Origin: Endozoicomonas ascidiicola
GTDB taxonomy: Bacteria > Pseudomonadota > Gammaproteobacteria > Pseudomonadales > Endozoicomonadaceae
Direction: 5' to 3'
Length of the DNA: 64,000 nt
Assembly: GCF_001646945.1 (NCBI RefSeq)
Contig: NZ_LUTV01000003.1
Coordinates: forward strand, 517,675 to 581,674
This document shows positions 48,569 through 58,831 of this stretch, piece after piece. The notes below the pieces were generated by a model. It was not told the origin of the DNA, searched no databases, and saw only the letters and a program-made list of their open reading frames with translations. Each line of letters opens with the position of its first letter. The first letter of the stretch is position 1. Both the position numbers and the translations under genes were made by a program.

Positions 48569-50041
48569 TTATACCAACTGTTTGCGCTCATTGGATGGTG
48601 GGAAATTCATGGATTCCCTGTATTTGGCGATTGTGCGCCGGGCTACCTTAATGCCTTGTGCTCCCAGAATGGCTGCAATCTTATTATCGCTAAGGGGTTT
48701 TCTGGGGTTCTCTTCGGCGATCAGCTTTCGAATATGAGCGCGAATTGCCGTTGAAGAACACTCGCCGCCTTCAGCTGTGCTGACATGGCTGGAAAAGAAA
48801 TACTTCAGCTCATAGACACCCCGGGGCGTATGCATGTATTTCTGAGTGGTCACCCGGGAGATGGTGGATTCGTGCATGCCGACTGCTTCTGCGACGTCGG
48901 CCAGTACCAATGGTTTCATGGCTTCATCACCCTGCTCCAGAAACGCCTGCTGATAAGCGACAATCTGGCTGGCGACTTTCATTAAAGTCTCATTACGGCT
49001 CTGCAGGTTTTTCAGAAACCAGCGAGCCTCCTGCAGGTGACTTTTCATAAAAACATTGTCGCGACTGTTGTTGGCTCGTTGCACCATGGACGCATAACTG
49101 TTGTTGATGCGTATTCTGGGTAGTGCATCGGAATTCAACTCAATCGTCCAACGATCTTTAATCTTGCGGACAGAGATATCCGGCACAACGTATTCCGCTT
49201 CCGATTGGTCAATACTGCTACCGGGCTTTGGGTTGAAACTTTGTATCAGTGCCAGGGCGTTGCGCAGTTGATCTTCTTTCATTTTGGATCGACGCATAAT
49301 TTTTGCGTAGTCCCGCGTACCAAGCGCATCAAGATGATCGGACAATAATTTACGAGCGTTATCAAAGTGTGGCGTTGAGGGCGGCAGTTGTAGCAGTTGT
49401 ACTAGCAGGCATTCCTGTAGATCGAGGCTGCCACAACCTACCGGATCAAACTGTTGAATTCGGTGCTGAAGAACTTTGATCTCTTCAATCTCTAATTCTT
49501 CCAGTTGGCTTTGCAGGGAAAGATAGATTTCATCCAGTGAACAGGTCAAATAACCGTCGGGGTTGATGCCTTCAATAATGGCCAGGCCGATTAAACGGTC
49601 TCTGTCGCCCATGGGCGTCAGATCAAGCTGCCATTCGAGATGATCCTGAAGGGATTCGGTGGAGCTGGATTTTGCCAGCGGATCATAATCATCATCTCGG
49701 TTACTGGCTGGTAGGCTGGAGTAAACATCATCCCAGGCTGAATCAACGGGAAGGTCATTGGGAATGCTGTCTGACCATTCAGTCATTTCCTGAGGCTCTG
49801 CCTCGGCGTTGTCTTCGCTTAGGTCTACCAGATTTTCTTTGCCATCATTTTCGCCGTCATTGCTGGTAGCAGGCTCATCGGACTGAGCTTCATCGGGCTC
49901 CAGCATTGGGTTTGACTCAAGGGCTTCCTGAATTTCCTGTTGAAGGTCAAGTGTAGAAAGCTGAAGCAGACGTATCGCCTGTTGCAGCTGTGGCGTCATG
50001 GCCAGCTGCTGCCCCATCTTGAGCTGTAAAGAAGGCTTCAT
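48569..50041 (-). CDS. rpoN: RNA polymerase sigma-54 factor
   Basis: 490 residues. Region I is Gln/Leu-rich ([20 protein letters not shown]), then an acidic region II, the core-binding domain and the C-terminal DNA-binding part with HTH and the RpoN box [10 protein letters not shown]. It directs promoters of the -24/-12 class with enhancer-binding proteins. It normally heads hpf-ptsN-rapZ-npr; the prophage now separates it from them by 39 kb. The intergenic region on its lptB side holds an inserted carrier gene, so rpoN must use its own promoter within 50042-50360. Confidence 0.96.
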   Translation of the reverse strand: MKPSLQLKMGQQLAMTPQLQQAIRLLQLSTLDLQQEIQEALESNPMLEPDEAQSDEPATSNDGENDGKENLVDLSEDNAEAEPQEMTEWSDSIPNDLPVDSAWDDVYSSLPASNRDDDYDPLAKSSSTESLQDHLEWQLDLTPMGDRDRLIGLAIIEGINPDGYLTCSLDEIYLSLQSQLEELEIEEIKVLQHRIQQFDPVGCGSLDLQECLLVQLLQLPPSTPHFDNARKLLSDHLDALGTRDYAKIMRRSKMKEDQLRNALALIQSFNPKPGSSIDQSEAEYVVPDISVRKIKDRWTIELNSDALPRIRINNSYASMVQRANNSRDNVFMKSHLQEARWFLKNLQSRNETLMKVASQIVAYQQAFLEQGDEAMKPLVLADVAEAVGMHESTISRVTTQKYMHTPRGVYELKYFFSSHVSTAEGGECSSTAIRAHIRKLIAEENPRKPLSDNKIAAILGAQGIKVARRTIAKYRESMNFPPSNERKQLV

Positions 50042-50367
50042 CGGTAACCGTATACCTTTACTTCGTTGTCCGTGCCGGTGAGTTTACCTGTCTACGGCCA
50101 TGAAGTTTCAGACAGGGGCTCGTCATTTCAAAATAGGTATTTGCACGGATGCTATTGCGAGCACTCTCCATGTGAGCCTGATTATAACCATAGAGTAGCT
50201 ATTGAAAAAAGCATGGGGTCGAAAGATTGTCTGACAGCAGTCATAACAAACGGCATTAACCTTATGTTTGATTATTTGCACTGATTAAAAAATGAACTGA
50301 GGTTTGTTTGACATTGGTCAATTACAAATCGCTGTACAAAAAATATCCTACGCGGCTGTAAAAAGCA
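50042..50367. other. Divergent promoter region of rpoN and the dicarboxylate carrier
   Basis: 326 bases. A TTGACA at 50308-50313 is a plausible -35 for the carrier gene; the -10 is unclear (TGTACA near 50332). No promoter for rpoN could be assigned with confidence, and no gene is seen. Confidence 0.4.
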
Positions 50368-51750
50368 TTGGGTTATTTTGTGGATTTTCTAATTGTTATC
50401 CCAGTCGTTGCGCTGGTTATTTATGGCATTGTTAAAAATTACAGTGCTTCAGCATCACTGGCCATTGCCGGCCTGGTATTGCTGAGTGCTGCTGCGTTGA
50501 TGGGGGAGCAGAGCATTCTGCCCGAAGCCAAGGCCACCGGCTTTATGCCGTTTGATCTGTTTGAACTGATGAATGCGGTGTTTAAAAACCGTATGGCGGG
50601 TCTGGGTTTAACCATTATGGCTTGTGGTGGCTTTGCCAGTTATATGTCGCATATTGGCGCTTCTGAATCACTGGTTCGTCTTGCTGTAAAACCCATCAGT
50701 AAATTCAAGTCACCGTATACCGTTCTGGCACTTTGTTATCTGCTCAGTGTCGTACTTCAGATGTTTGTTACTTCCGCTACAGGCCTTGGTCTTCTATTGA
50801 TGGTGACGCTCTATCCGGTGTTAAGAAACATTGGTTTGAGCCCTGCATCTGCGGTTGCTGTTATCGCATCTCCAGCAGCATTTGAGATTGGTGTGACTCA
50901 GGTTAACGCAAACTTTGCGGCCAGCCAGTCTGGCATTGAGATTACTGAGTATTTTCTGAACTATCAGGCTTGGGTTACCGTCCCTATGGCGTTGGTAGCG
51001 GCAGGGCTGCATTTTGTATGGCAACGTCGCTGCGATCTGAAAGACGGTTATGTTGCAGCAGAGCATGTTGGTGAAGGCATCGAAAAATCCGATGACGACA
51101 AGCCAAAAGCGCCTGCTTTTTATGCATTGCTGCCAATGATTCCATTTTTCCTGTTGCTTACGTTCTCCAAGATGATGGTGACATCCATTAAAATGAACTT
51201 GGTGGTGGCCATGTTGATCAGTGTGTTTGCCGGCATGCTGTGTGAGCTGATTCGTTCCCGCAAGATCAAAGAATCTTTGGATGGTTTTGATAGCTTCCTG
51301 AACGGAATGGGTGCAGTGTTTGGTCCTGTTGTCGGATTGATTATCGGTGCTGAAGTGTTTGCCACTGGCTTAAAGCACATTGGCGCTATTGATTCCCTGT
51401 TGGGCTCTGCTCAGGGTCTTGGCATTGGTGCTGGTGGTATGACCGTCTTTATGGCAATGCTGATTGCAGTTGCCGCCATTATGATGGGCTCTGGTAATGC
51501 CGCATTTCTGTCGTTTGCCACGCTGGCTCCAGATGTGGCGAAGACCTTTGGGGTTCCAGCGGTTGCCATGTTGCTGCCAATGAACTTTGCTGCATCCATG
51601 GGGCGTTCAATGTCGCCGATTGCTGCTGTCGTGATTGCCTGTGCGGGTATTGCGAAGATCTCACCCTTTGAAGTGGTGAAAAGAACAGCGGTGCCGATGG
51701 TTGGTGCATTTGTGGTTGGTATGGTTCTGCACTTGATTTTGTTTGTGTGA
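50368..51750 (+). CDS. C4-dicarboxylate carrier, DcuC family
   Basis: 460 residues with about 12 membrane segments and the DcuC-type core repeats (GLGLTIMACGGFASYMSHIG and GMTVFMAMLIAVAAIMMGSG). The conserved MGRSMSPIAAVVIA segment lies near the C terminus. DcuC-type carriers export succinate or exchange C4-dicarboxylates under anaerobiosis. TTG at 50368 and GTG at 50380 are both possible starts. It splits the usual lptB-rpoN pair and faces the other way, so it is a secondary insertion in this lineage. Confidence 0.88.
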   Translation: MGYFVDFLIVIPVVALVIYGIVKNYSASASLAIAGLVLLSAAALMGEQSILPEAKATGFMPFDLFELMNAVFKNRMAGLGLTIMACGGFASYMSHIGASESLVRLAVKPISKFKSPYTVLALCYLLSVVLQMFVTSATGLGLLLMVTLYPVLRNIGLSPASAVAVIASPAAFEIGVTQVNANFAASQSGIEITEYFLNYQAWVTVPMALVAAGLHFVWQRRCDLKDGYVAAEHVGEGIEKSDDDKPKAPAFYALLPMIPFFLLLTFSKMMVTSIKMNLVVAMLISVFAGMLCELIRSRKIKESLDGFDSFLNGMGAVFGPVVGLIIGAEVFATGLKHIGAIDSLLGSAQGLGIGAGGMTVFMAMLIAVAAIMMGSGNAAFLSFATLAPDVAKTFGVPAVAMLLPMNFAASMGRSMSPIAAVVIACAGIAKISPFEVVKRTAVPMVGAFVVGMVLHLILFV

Positions 51751-51753
51751 CAT

Positions 51754-51788
51754 TAATAGAAAGGCTGGTTTAACCAGCCTTTCTATTA
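51754..51788. terminator. Bidirectional terminator
   Basis: TAATAGAAAGGCTGGTT and its exact complement AACCAGCCTTTCTATTA form a 17-bp hairpin between the convergent carrier gene and lptB. Confidence 0.88.
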
Positions 51789-51793
51789 AGCCG

Positions 51794-52519
51794 TTACAAG
51801 CTGAATTGATGCCCAAGATAGACGTCACGAACCTTTTGATTGGCCAGTACGGTATGACTATCACCCTCAGCAATGATGTGACCTTCGCTGACGATATAAG
51901 CCTTTTCGCAGATATCCAGAGTTTCCCGGACGTTGTGATCAGTGATCAGCACGCCGATTCCCCGGTTCTGCAAGTGACGAATAATCGATTTGATATCACC
52001 GACAGAAATGGGGTCAACACCGGCAAAGGGTTCATCCAGCAGGATGAATGTAGGGTCGGTTGCCAGTGCCCGGGCAATCTCTGCTCGTCTTCTCTCGCCA
52101 CCAGACAGAGCCATACCAGCACTGTCTTTTATATGACCGATATTGAACTCTTCCAGCAGGGATTCCATTTTGGCAATGCGCTGCTTTTTGTTGAGATCTT
52201 TCCGGGTTTCCAGTATCGCAAGAATATTATCTTTGACGCTTAAACGCCGAAATATTGAGGCTTCCTGAGGCAGGTAACCAATGCCTGCGCGGGCGCGATG
52301 ATGCATGGCCTGAAAGGTCAGGTCTTGAGTATCGATGCTTACGATACCGCCGTCAGCTTTGACCAGACCAACAATCATATAGAAGCAGGTGGTTTTTCCG
52401 GCACCATTAGGGCCTAGCAGACCAACAATTTGCCCGTTATTCACTTCCAGAGAAACGTCTTTGACAACGCTTCTGCCCTTGTAGCTCTTACTGAGATGTT
52501 CTGCCTTTAGGGTTGCCAT
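51794..52519 (-). CDS. lptB: LPS export ABC transporter ATP-binding protein LptB
   Basis: 241 residues. Walker [10 protein letters not shown], signature [15 protein letters not shown], Walker [13 protein letters not shown] and switch His in [12 protein letters not shown]. With LptFG it extracts LPS from the inner membrane and pushes it along the LptC-A-D bridge. It is separated from lptA by 179 bases containing a MITE, where the two genes are normally adjacent. Confidence 0.97.
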   Translation of the reverse strand: MATLKAEHLSKSYKGRSVVKDVSLEVNNGQIVGLLGPNGAGKTTCFYMIVGLVKADGGIVSIDTQDLTFQAMHHRARAGIGYLPQEASIFRRLSVKDNILAILETRKDLNKKQRIAKMESLLEEFNIGHIKDSAGMALSGGERRRAEIARALATDPTFILLDEPFAGVDPISVGDIKSIIRHLQNRGIGVLITDHNVRETLDICEKAYIVSEGHIIAEGDSHTVLANQKVRDVYLGHQFSL

Positions 52520-52567
52520 CCGCTCATCTGCAAATCAAGTAATTAAATTAGGGTGCAACAACTATTG

Positions 52568-52697
52568 GAGGTTGTCGCAAAAAAAAACAAGCATCTCGTT
52601 CCCATGCTTTGCGTGGGAATGCATCCCCCTAAATTTTCAACGGTATAGAAGTATGGGTTCCCACGCAAAGCATGGGAACCAGGGGGTTACAGCAACC
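52568..52697. mobile_element. MITE-like element, copy 2 (GTCGCAAAA ends)
   Basis: GGTTGTCGCAAAA at the left and CAACC at the right, around the same inner palindrome as copy 1 (TTCCCATGCTTTGCGTGGGA). It is inverted relative to the copy at 7973-8103. It fills the lptA-lptB gap and could affect lptB expression by its hairpin. Confidence 0.78.
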
Positions 52698-52698
52698 A

Positions 52699-53214
52699 TT
52701 ATTTAGTTGTTGTCGCTTGTTTCGGCTGAATAACCATCTGTACCCGGCCACCATCACTCTGTGACTGGGAACCTTTGGCGTTTACCGTTTGTTTTGCCAA
52801 GTCGTAGTTGATCTTATCACCCTTAAAGGTGTCACCTTGCTGGGTCAGCTGTGCATCGCGTATCAGTTCAATTTCATCTTTTTTGATGCTGTAATGAATC
52901 GTGTAGCCCCAGGCTTGCACCGTTCCCTGAGCGTTGGCTTGAAGCTCTTCGTAGTAGGCACGTTTCTTTTTACCCTGAGCCGTCACTTTAGTGACTTCCT
53001 GCCCGCTGGTTAATACAGTAACTGTGTCGCCTACAATGCGGGTGGTACCCTGAGTGACAATCACATCACCCCGGTAAATGGAGATGCCTTTTTTGTTATC
53101 AATATCCGCAGTATCCGAACGAATATTGATGGGTTGTTGACGATCTTCAGGTAAAGCAAGTGCCAGTGCGGGAATAAACAGCAATCCAGCGATCAGGCTT
53201 TTATTCAGGCTCAT
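52699..53214 (-). CDS. lptA: LPS export periplasmic protein LptA
   Basis: 171 residues. Signal peptide (SLIAGLLFIPALALALP), then an OstA-type beta-jellyroll with INIRSDTADIDNKKGISIYRG. It bridges LptC and LptD in the periplasm. The ATG overlaps the lptC end by 14 bases, consistent with coupling. Confidence 0.95.
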   Translation of the reverse strand: MSLNKSLIAGLLFIPALALALPEDRQQPINIRSDTADIDNKKGISIYRGDVIVTQGTTRIVGDTVTVLTSGQEVTKVTAQGKKKRAYYEELQANAQGTVQAWGYTIHYSIKKDEIELIRDAQLTQQGDTFKGDKINYDLAKQTVNAKGSQSQSDGGRVQMVIQPKQATTTK

Positions 53215-53809
53215 AAGTCCCCCGCACTCTCGATTTCAAGTGAATTTGTCCCTGCTGAAAATAAGCGGTCATGCCGGTTGCCCGGGTTTCACCATTATCG
53301 GTAATGATCAGCACCGGGCGATGGGTATCTGCCACTTCTTCTTTCAGAGAAATGGTAACGAAATCTGTATCCATACGAACTCTGCCGGTGCTCTGGTTGT
53401 TTTCACTGGCAATTCCGGTGGCGAATCGACCGGCGGTATTGTCCTGAATAACGACCACATTATCCCAGAGCTCAATATCATCGCCACCGGGCAATAGTTT
53501 GCCATTATCCGCGCGGGAAGTCGTGATCTGACCGTTGTTGCCCTGATTTTTCAGCACTGGCATCTGCAGCAGCGTGTGATCATTATAGGGATAATGGGTA
53601 ATGCTGTCTGATTTCAGTTGGTACTTCAATGAGCCAGTAATGTCATGTTCTTTGATCAGGGCATCCGTCAGGAAGTAGTCGGCGTCCTGATCAATGACTT
53701 CTGTCGGGCTATTTGTGACGATAGAGGCGGGACTATCGGCGAGCCAATAGACCAGCGCCAGAATCGCCAGCAGGATAGCACTGAGAATCAGGGTGGTACG
53801 ATAGGTCAT
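53201..53809 (-). CDS. lptC: LPS export protein LptC
   Basis: 202 residues. One N-terminal membrane anchor (LILSAILLAILALVYWLA), then a periplasmic jellyroll with the SLKYQLKSDSITHYP and VRMDTDFVTIS strands. It accepts LPS from LptB2FG. It follows kdsD by 21 bases; the kdsC gene usually found between them is missing. Confidence 0.93.
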   Translation of the reverse strand: MTYRTTLILSAILLAILALVYWLADSPASIVTNSPTEVIDQDADYFLTDALIKEHDITGSLKYQLKSDSITHYPYNDHTLLQMPVLKNQGNNGQITTSRADNGKLLPGGDDIELWDNVVVIQDNTAGRFATGIASENNQSTGRVRMDTDFVTISLKEEVADTHRPVLIITDNGETRATGMTAYFQQGQIHLKSRVRGTYEPE

Positions 53810-53830
53810 TCAGATTCCGTAAATAGCTAT

Positions 53831-54814
53831 TTAAACGACACCGGCTTTCAGCATGTCGTGCATGTTGATGGCGCCAACCGGCTGACGATTCTCGTTAACA
53901 CAGATCAGAGCATTGATTTTTCGGTCATCCATGATTTTCAACGCTTCGGCTGCCAGGATGTCTGGAGTAATGGTGGTGCATTGCACCGTCATCACATCAT
54001 CAATCAGAGTCTTGTGAGGATCAACGCCCTGATCAAATGCACGACGAAGGTCACCATCGGTAAAAATGCCCACCAGTTGACGATTGTCGTCCACAACCGT
54101 GGTCATGCCAAGGCCTTTTCTCGTCATTTCCAGTAGCGCCTCGCCAAGGGCAGTGCCTTTGTTAACCGCAGGAATCCGGTCTCCGGAGTGCATGATGTCC
54201 TGAACTTTCAGTAGCAGCCTGCGACCCAACGCACCACCGGGATGGGAAAAAGCAAAGTCTTCCGCGGTAAAACCGCGGGCTTCCAGCAAAGCGATGGCCA
54301 GAGCGTCACCCATTACCAGTTGGGCGGTGGTGCTTGACGTCGGAGCAAGATCCAGAGGGCAGGCTTCTTTATCAACACCTGTATTGAGGTTGATCTCAGC
54401 GGCTTGCGCCAGAGTGGATGTTGGTTTTCCCGTCATGCTAATGACTGGGGCGCCCATGCGTTTAAACAACGGTAGCAGTGTAACGACTTCAGAGGTTTCG
54501 CCGGAGTTGGAGATGGCCAATACAACATCTTTTGCGGTGATCATGCCCATATCACCATGGCTGGCTTCACCAGGATGCACAAAAAATGCCGGTGTGCCGG
54601 TACTGGCCAGAGTCGCACAGATTTTGTTGCCGATGTGGCCGGATTTACCCATGCCAACCACGACCACACGACCACTGCATTCCAGCATGATTCTGCAGGC
54701 ACGGCTGAAGTCTTCACCAATTCTTGGCAGGATAGCTTCAATGGCGTCTTTTTCTATTTCGATGGTGCGACGGCCACTGTTGATGAAAGTGATAAAAGTT
54801 TGGTCAGAGCTCAT
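53831..54814 (-). CDS. kdsD: Arabinose-5-phosphate isomerase KdsD
   Basis: 327 residues. SIS domain (about 40-185; VVVGMGKSGHIGNKICATLA, HPGEASHGDMGMI, ALAISNSGETSE-like AISNSGETSEVV) followed by two CBS domains (about 205-325). It converts ribulose-5-P to arabinose-5-P, the first step of KDO synthesis. It sits with the lpt genes, as in other gammaproteobacteria. Confidence 0.95.
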   Translation of the reverse strand: MSSDQTFITFINSGRRTIEIEKDAIEAILPRIGEDFSRACRIMLECSGRVVVVGMGKSGHIGNKICATLASTGTPAFFVHPGEASHGDMGMITAKDVVLAISNSGETSEVVTLLPLFKRMGAPVISMTGKPTSTLAQAAEINLNTGVDKEACPLDLAPTSSTTAQLVMGDALAIALLEARGFTAEDFAFSHPGGALGRRLLLKVQDIMHSGDRIPAVNKGTALGEALLEMTRKGLGMTTVVDDNRQLVGIFTDGDLRRAFDQGVDPHKTLIDDVMTVQCTTITPDILAAEALKIMDDRKINALICVNENRQPVGAINMHDMLKAGVV

Positions 54815-54826
54815 TACTTACTAGTC

Positions 54827-55789
54827 TCAATTAGTTTGCAGGTAAAGCCAGATTGCATAGGCCAAATAGCCAGTAATCAGGGCGACACCGGTAAAGCGTC
54901 CAAGGGTTTTTGGTTGTTTGCCAATCATGGCTAACGCTGCCAGAACCAGAGTAAAGGCCAGCATGACTGGATAATCCCTGTCCATTACTGATGGGTTCAA
55001 TGCACCGGGTCTTACAATCCCCGGCATGGACAGTACTGCCAGCAGGTTGAATATGTTTGATCCTACAACATTACCAATGGCGATGTCGTGATGCCCGCGA
55101 ATCGCACTGGCTACCGACGCGGCAAGTTCTGGCAGGCTTGTACCGATGGCAACAATGGTCAGGCCAATCACCAATTCACTGATGCCCAGAATCGTCGCAA
55201 TTTCTTTTGCGCCCCAAACCAGTATTTGAGCGCTAATCAAAAGCATGACGAGCCCGCCAATCAGTTCAAGGTAGGCGCGACCTTTTGGCATCTCTTCCAG
55301 TTCTTCCGTTTCAACCAGAGGTTCTTCCGGGTGTGACTTTTGCCAGTACACCATCAGGTATAGGGTCACAAAAAGCCCCGAAAGCAGTACCAGGCTTTCC
55401 AGTAAGCCCAGGTAGCTGTTCCACAGGCAGGCGCCGGCAATCAGGGTCACGAACACCAGCCATGGGATCTCCCGTCTGGCCAGTGCTGTTTTTACTGGAA
55501 GTGGCGCTATCAGTGCCGTTAACCCTAGTACCAGACCGATATTGGCAATGTTTGAGCCAATGGCATTACCCACAGCAATATCCACAAGCCCCTGCTGGGC
55601 GGCCATTAGGGATACCAGAATTTCGGGAGCCGATGTGCCGATGGAGACCACGGTAAGGCCAATCAGCATTGGGGAAATACCCCAGTTTTTTGCCGTAGCA
55701 GCGGCACCGCCTACAAAGCGGTCAGCGCTCAGAGTAAGCAGTATGAAGCCAATAATGATGGCTATAATGGCGAGGATCGCAGGATTCAT
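54827..55789 (-). CDS. yrbG: CaCA-family cation antiporter (YrbG-like)
   Basis: 320 residues with about 10 membrane segments and the two inverted alpha repeats (VSIGTSAPEILVSL and VAIGTSLPELAASV), whose acidic residues bind cation. Probably Na+/Ca2+ or K+-dependent exchange; substrate in bacteria of this subgroup is not settled. It is 12 bases upstream of kdsD and divergent from mlaF. Confidence 0.92.
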   Translation of the reverse strand: MNPAILAIIAIIIGFILLTLSADRFVGGAAATAKNWGISPMLIGLTVVSIGTSAPEILVSLMAAQQGLVDIAVGNAIGSNIANIGLVLGLTALIAPLPVKTALARREIPWLVFVTLIAGACLWNSYLGLLESLVLLSGLFVTLYLMVYWQKSHPEEPLVETEELEEMPKGRAYLELIGGLVMLLISAQILVWGAKEIATILGISELVIGLTIVAIGTSLPELAASVASAIRGHHDIAIGNVVGSNIFNLLAVLSMPGIVRPGALNPSVMDRDYPVMLAFTLVLAALAMIGKQPKTLGRFTGVALITGYLAYAIWLYLQTN

Positions 55790-55971
55790 TCCGGGGAGTT
55801 TCTCAAGGTGTCGACAGTAAAGAGAGGAGTTTATGGAAAACAGGGGCTTTAATGCAACTTTAACTGTCGATGTACTATCTTCGTTTTTTGTTGCACAAAT
55901 CGCCAGTGAGGGTGCAATAAAATTGTGAAACAGGTCATAATATACGGCTTGGATGATTTTGTACTTATCTT

Positions 55972-56859
55972 ATGCAGGGATCTGCTTACCCGATGAACAC
56001 CATCTCAACTAATCAATCAACTGATAACAGTAGCGATGCGCTGACCACGGATAATTTTATTGAAGTCCGCGGGCTGAGTTTTTACCGTGGCTCAAGAGTG
56101 ATATTTAATAATATCGATCTGGATATTCCCCGTGGGAAAGTGGTCGGTATTATGGGGCCGTCGGGTACAGGTAAAACCACGTTGCTGAGGTTGATTGGCC
56201 GACAGCTGGTGCCTGATCAAGGCTCGATCATGGTGGATGGCCATGATATTGCCAGTTTGTCTCGAGAACGATTATTCGTCCTTCGTCGTAAGATGGGTAT
56301 GTTGTTCCAGAGCGGTGCGCTGTTTACTGATCTCACTGTTTTCGAAAACGTGGCATTCCCTTTACGTATCCATACTGAGCTGTCTGAAAGTATGATTCGC
56401 GATATTGTATTCATGAAGCTTCAGGCGGTTGGCTTACGTGGTGCCTGGTCGCTGATGCCCAGTGAACTGTCCGGTGGCATGAATCGTCGTGTCGCACTGG
56501 CGCGGGCTATTGCGCTTGACCCTGAAATGGTGATGTATGATGAGCCCTTTGTAGGGCAGGATCCTATCGCCATGGGTGTGCTGGTTGGCCTGATTCGTAA
56601 ATTGAATCAGGCGCTGGGTATAACCAGTATCATTGTGTCTCACGATCTTCATGAAACGGCCAGCATCGCTGACCTTTTATATTTGATTGCCGATGGTGAA
56701 GTCATTGGTCGCGGAACCCCGGAAGAGATGCTTAACTCCACTGATCCAAGAGTAAGCCAATTTATGCAGGGAATGCCGGATGGGCCGGTGCCTTTCCATT
56801 ACCCGGCCAATGATTACCAAAAGGAATTGTTAACACCGGAGGTGTTTGATGAAGTTTGA
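55972..56859 (+). CDS. mlaF: Phospholipid transport ATP-binding protein MlaF
   Basis: 295 residues from 55972, or 288 from the ATG at 55993 that has CAGGGA upstream; the second fits the family length better. Walker [10 protein letters not shown], signature [14 protein letters not shown], Walker [14 protein letters not shown]. ATPase of the MlaFEDB complex that moves phospholipids between the inner and outer membranes. First gene of the operon. Confidence 0.95.
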   Translation: MQGSAYPMNTISTNQSTDNSSDALTTDNFIEVRGLSFYRGSRVIFNNIDLDIPRGKVVGIMGPSGTGKTTLLRLIGRQLVPDQGSIMVDGHDIASLSRERLFVLRRKMGMLFQSGALFTDLTVFENVAFPLRIHTELSESMIRDIVFMKLQAVGLRGAWSLMPSELSGGMNRRVALARAIALDPEMVMYDEPFVGQDPIAMGVLVGLIRKLNQALGITSIIVSHDLHETASIADLLYLIADGEVIGRGTPEEMLNSTDPRVSQFMQGMPDGPVPFHYPANDYQKELLTPEVFDEV

Positions 56860-57643
56860 CGTACTGGACCGGCTGGCGCAGCTGGGTCAGTTTGGGCTGG
56901 GCCATATTCAGTCCATTGGGCGATCCGGTATTTTTCTGTTTCTTGCTATTTTCTCCAGAGCGAGTTTCAAAAACAAAGGTGAGCTGCTGATTCGTCAGCT
57001 CTACAATGTCGGGGTTCTGTCGTTAATTATCGTGACAGTATCCGGGCTTTTTATTGGTATGGTTCTGGCACTTCAGGGATATAGCATTCTGGTCAGTTAC
57101 GGATCAGAAGGTGCGGTGGGGCAGCTGGTAGCCCTGAGCCTTGTACGAGAGCTCGGCCCTGTAGTGACGGCGCTGTTGTTTGCCGGCCGTGCCGGTTCAG
57201 CGTTGACCGCTGAAATTGGTTTGATGAAAGCCACTGAGCAGTTATCCAGCATGGAGATGATCGGAGTTGATCCGCTGAAGCGGGTGATCGCACCGAGATT
57301 TTGGGCTGGTGTTATTTCCATGCCATTGCTGGCTGCCATTTTTAATCTGGTGGGTATTCTTGGTGGCTCCATGGTGGGTGTTGATTGGCTGGGTATATAT
57401 GAAGGTTCTTTTTGGACCGGCATGCAACAGTCCGTTGACTTTATAGATGATGTTGGCAACGGCATGGTGAAAAGTCTGGTGTTTGGTATTGTTGTGACCT
57501 GGATCGCTGTATTTCAGGGTTATGATGCAACACCCACTTCAGAAGGTATCAGTCGTGCAACAACAAGGACGGTAGTTTATTCCTCCCTTGCGGTGCTGGG
57601 TTTGGATTTTATTCTCACCGCAGTGATGTTCGGAGAGCTTTAA
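56849..57643 (+). CDS. mlaE: Phospholipid transport permease MlaE
   Basis: 264 residues from the ATG at 56849 (GGAGG six bases before), overlapping the end of mlaF by 11 bases. Five to six membrane segments with the MlaE core ([56 protein letters not shown]). Dimeric permease of the complex. Confidence 0.96.
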   Translation: MKFDVLDRLAQLGQFGLGHIQSIGRSGIFLFLAIFSRASFKNKGELLIRQLYNVGVLSLIIVTVSGLFIGMVLALQGYSILVSYGSEGAVGQLVALSLVRELGPVVTALLFAGRAGSALTAEIGLMKATEQLSSMEMIGVDPLKRVIAPRFWAGVISMPLLAAIFNLVGILGGSMVGVDWLGIYEGSFWTGMQQSVDFIDDVGNGMVKSLVFGIVVTWIAVFQGYDATPTSEGISRATTRTVVYSSLAVLGLDFILTAVMFGEL

Positions 57644-57655
57644 GGAGAGCTGGAA

Positions 57656-58120
57656 ATGCGGATGCGCACAGTAGAAATCAGTGTAGGCGCTTTTATGTTG
57701 GCAGGGATGTTGGCGTTAGTGGCTATGGCTGTAAAAGTCAGTGGTCTGACGACAAGTGGCTCAGGTGAAACTTATGAGCTCACTGCTTATTTTGATAACA
57801 CCGGCTCTCTGAAGCCCCGGGCTAAAATCTCCATGGCTGGTGTCACCATTGGTAAGATCAAGCGAGTAGAGCTGGATAAGGACTCTTATATGGCTAAAGT
57901 CGTAATGGGGATTGACAGTAAAGTTGATAATATACCAATCGACAGTACTGCAGCCATTGTGACCGCAGGCTTGCTGGGAGAGCAGTTTATCAGCATCAGC
58001 ATCGGCGGTGATGATATTTATCTGCAGAATGGTGAGCGTTTTGAAGATACTCAGTCAGCGCTGATTCTGGAAGAGTTGATAGGCAAGTTTCTATTAGGCT
58101 CAGTAGGTAAGGATAACTAA
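57656..58120 (+). CDS. mlaD: Phospholipid transport MCE protein MlaD
   Basis: 154 residues. N-terminal anchor (ISVGAFMLAGMLALVAMAV), then one MCE domain (about 38-118, TAYFDNTGSLKPRAKISMAG). It forms the periplasmic hexameric ring above MlaE. SD AAGGAGAG. Confidence 0.96.
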   Translation: MRMRTVEISVGAFMLAGMLALVAMAVKVSGLTTSGSGETYELTAYFDNTGSLKPRAKISMAGVTIGKIKRVELDKDSYMAKVVMGIDSKVDNIPIDSTAAIVTAGLLGEQFISISIGGDDIYLQNGERFEDTQSALILEELIGKFLLGSVGKDN

Positions 58121-58135
58121 GTGGAGTTCCCTGGT

Positions 58136-58831
58136 ATGAAATGGATGAAGGTGAACATGAAGCCTTTTATGGCGCTCTTTATGGCAATGAATGCCGCGTT
58201 AGTGCTGTGGTCATCCAGCGCTGTAGCATCATTGGAATCTCCTCAGCAGGAAGTGGAGCGGATTACCACAGATTTGCTGGCAACCTTTGAGAAAAATATC
58301 GGCAATTACAAAAAGCAGGGTGATGTTGGTGTAGATCTGTTTATTGCGGAAGTTGATCGTCAGCTCTCTCCTGTGGTTGCTTTTAACTCCATTGCCAAAG
58401 GGGTTATGGGGAAGTATTCACGACGAGTGTCTGCTGAGCAGCTTGACCAATTCACCAGAGTTTTTAAATCCAGCCTGATTAATTTCTATGGCAAAGCGCT
58501 GTTAAAACTCGATGATACGCAGTTAACCATCGAAAGTGTAAAAGCGGTTCCGGAGTCAGTGCTTAAAGATTATGAAGCCGGCAAGGCACGTCTGATTCCG
58601 GTGGATATGTCGGTAAGAACGTCGACTACCTCTGTTGCTCTTTCCTACTCCATGGTTTACATGGATGACCGTTGGAAGCTGAGAAACATCATTGTCGATG
58701 GCATCAATATTGGTATTCAGTTCCGTAACCAGTTTGCTGACGCTATGAACAAACATGGTGATGTTCAGTATGTGATTGATAACTGGACTAAAATCATGGA
58801 AGGCAACGCGGCTTCGGAAAAGAAATCATGA
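58136..58831 (+). CDS. mlaC: Periplasmic phospholipid-binding protein MlaC
   Basis: 231 residues from the ATG at 58136 (GGAG upstream); a GTG at 58121 is the longer alternative. Signal peptide (FMALFMAMNAALVLWSS, cleavage near AVA-S). The Tol-Ttg2 fold is recognisable from VAFNSIAKGVMGKYSRRVS and YSMVYMDDRWKLRNIIVDG. Shuttles lipid between MlaD and MlaA. Confidence 0.94.
   Translation: MKWMKVNMKPFMALFMAMNAALVLWSSSAVASLESPQQEVERITTDLLATFEKNIGNYKKQGDVGVDLFIAEVDRQLSPVVAFNSIAKGVMGKYSRRVSAEQLDQFTRVFKSSLINFYGKALLKLDDTQLTIESVKAVPESVLKDYEAGKARLIPVDMSVRTSTTSVALSYSMVYMDDRWKLRNIIVDGINIGIQFRNQFADAMNKHGDVQYVIDNWTKIMEGNAASEKKS

Noticed and set aside
52550-52571. Promoter-like GTGCAACAACTATTGGAG next to lptB
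   Set aside because: Outside the prophage and lacks ATTACRACAC; shared TATTGGA is short enough for chance.
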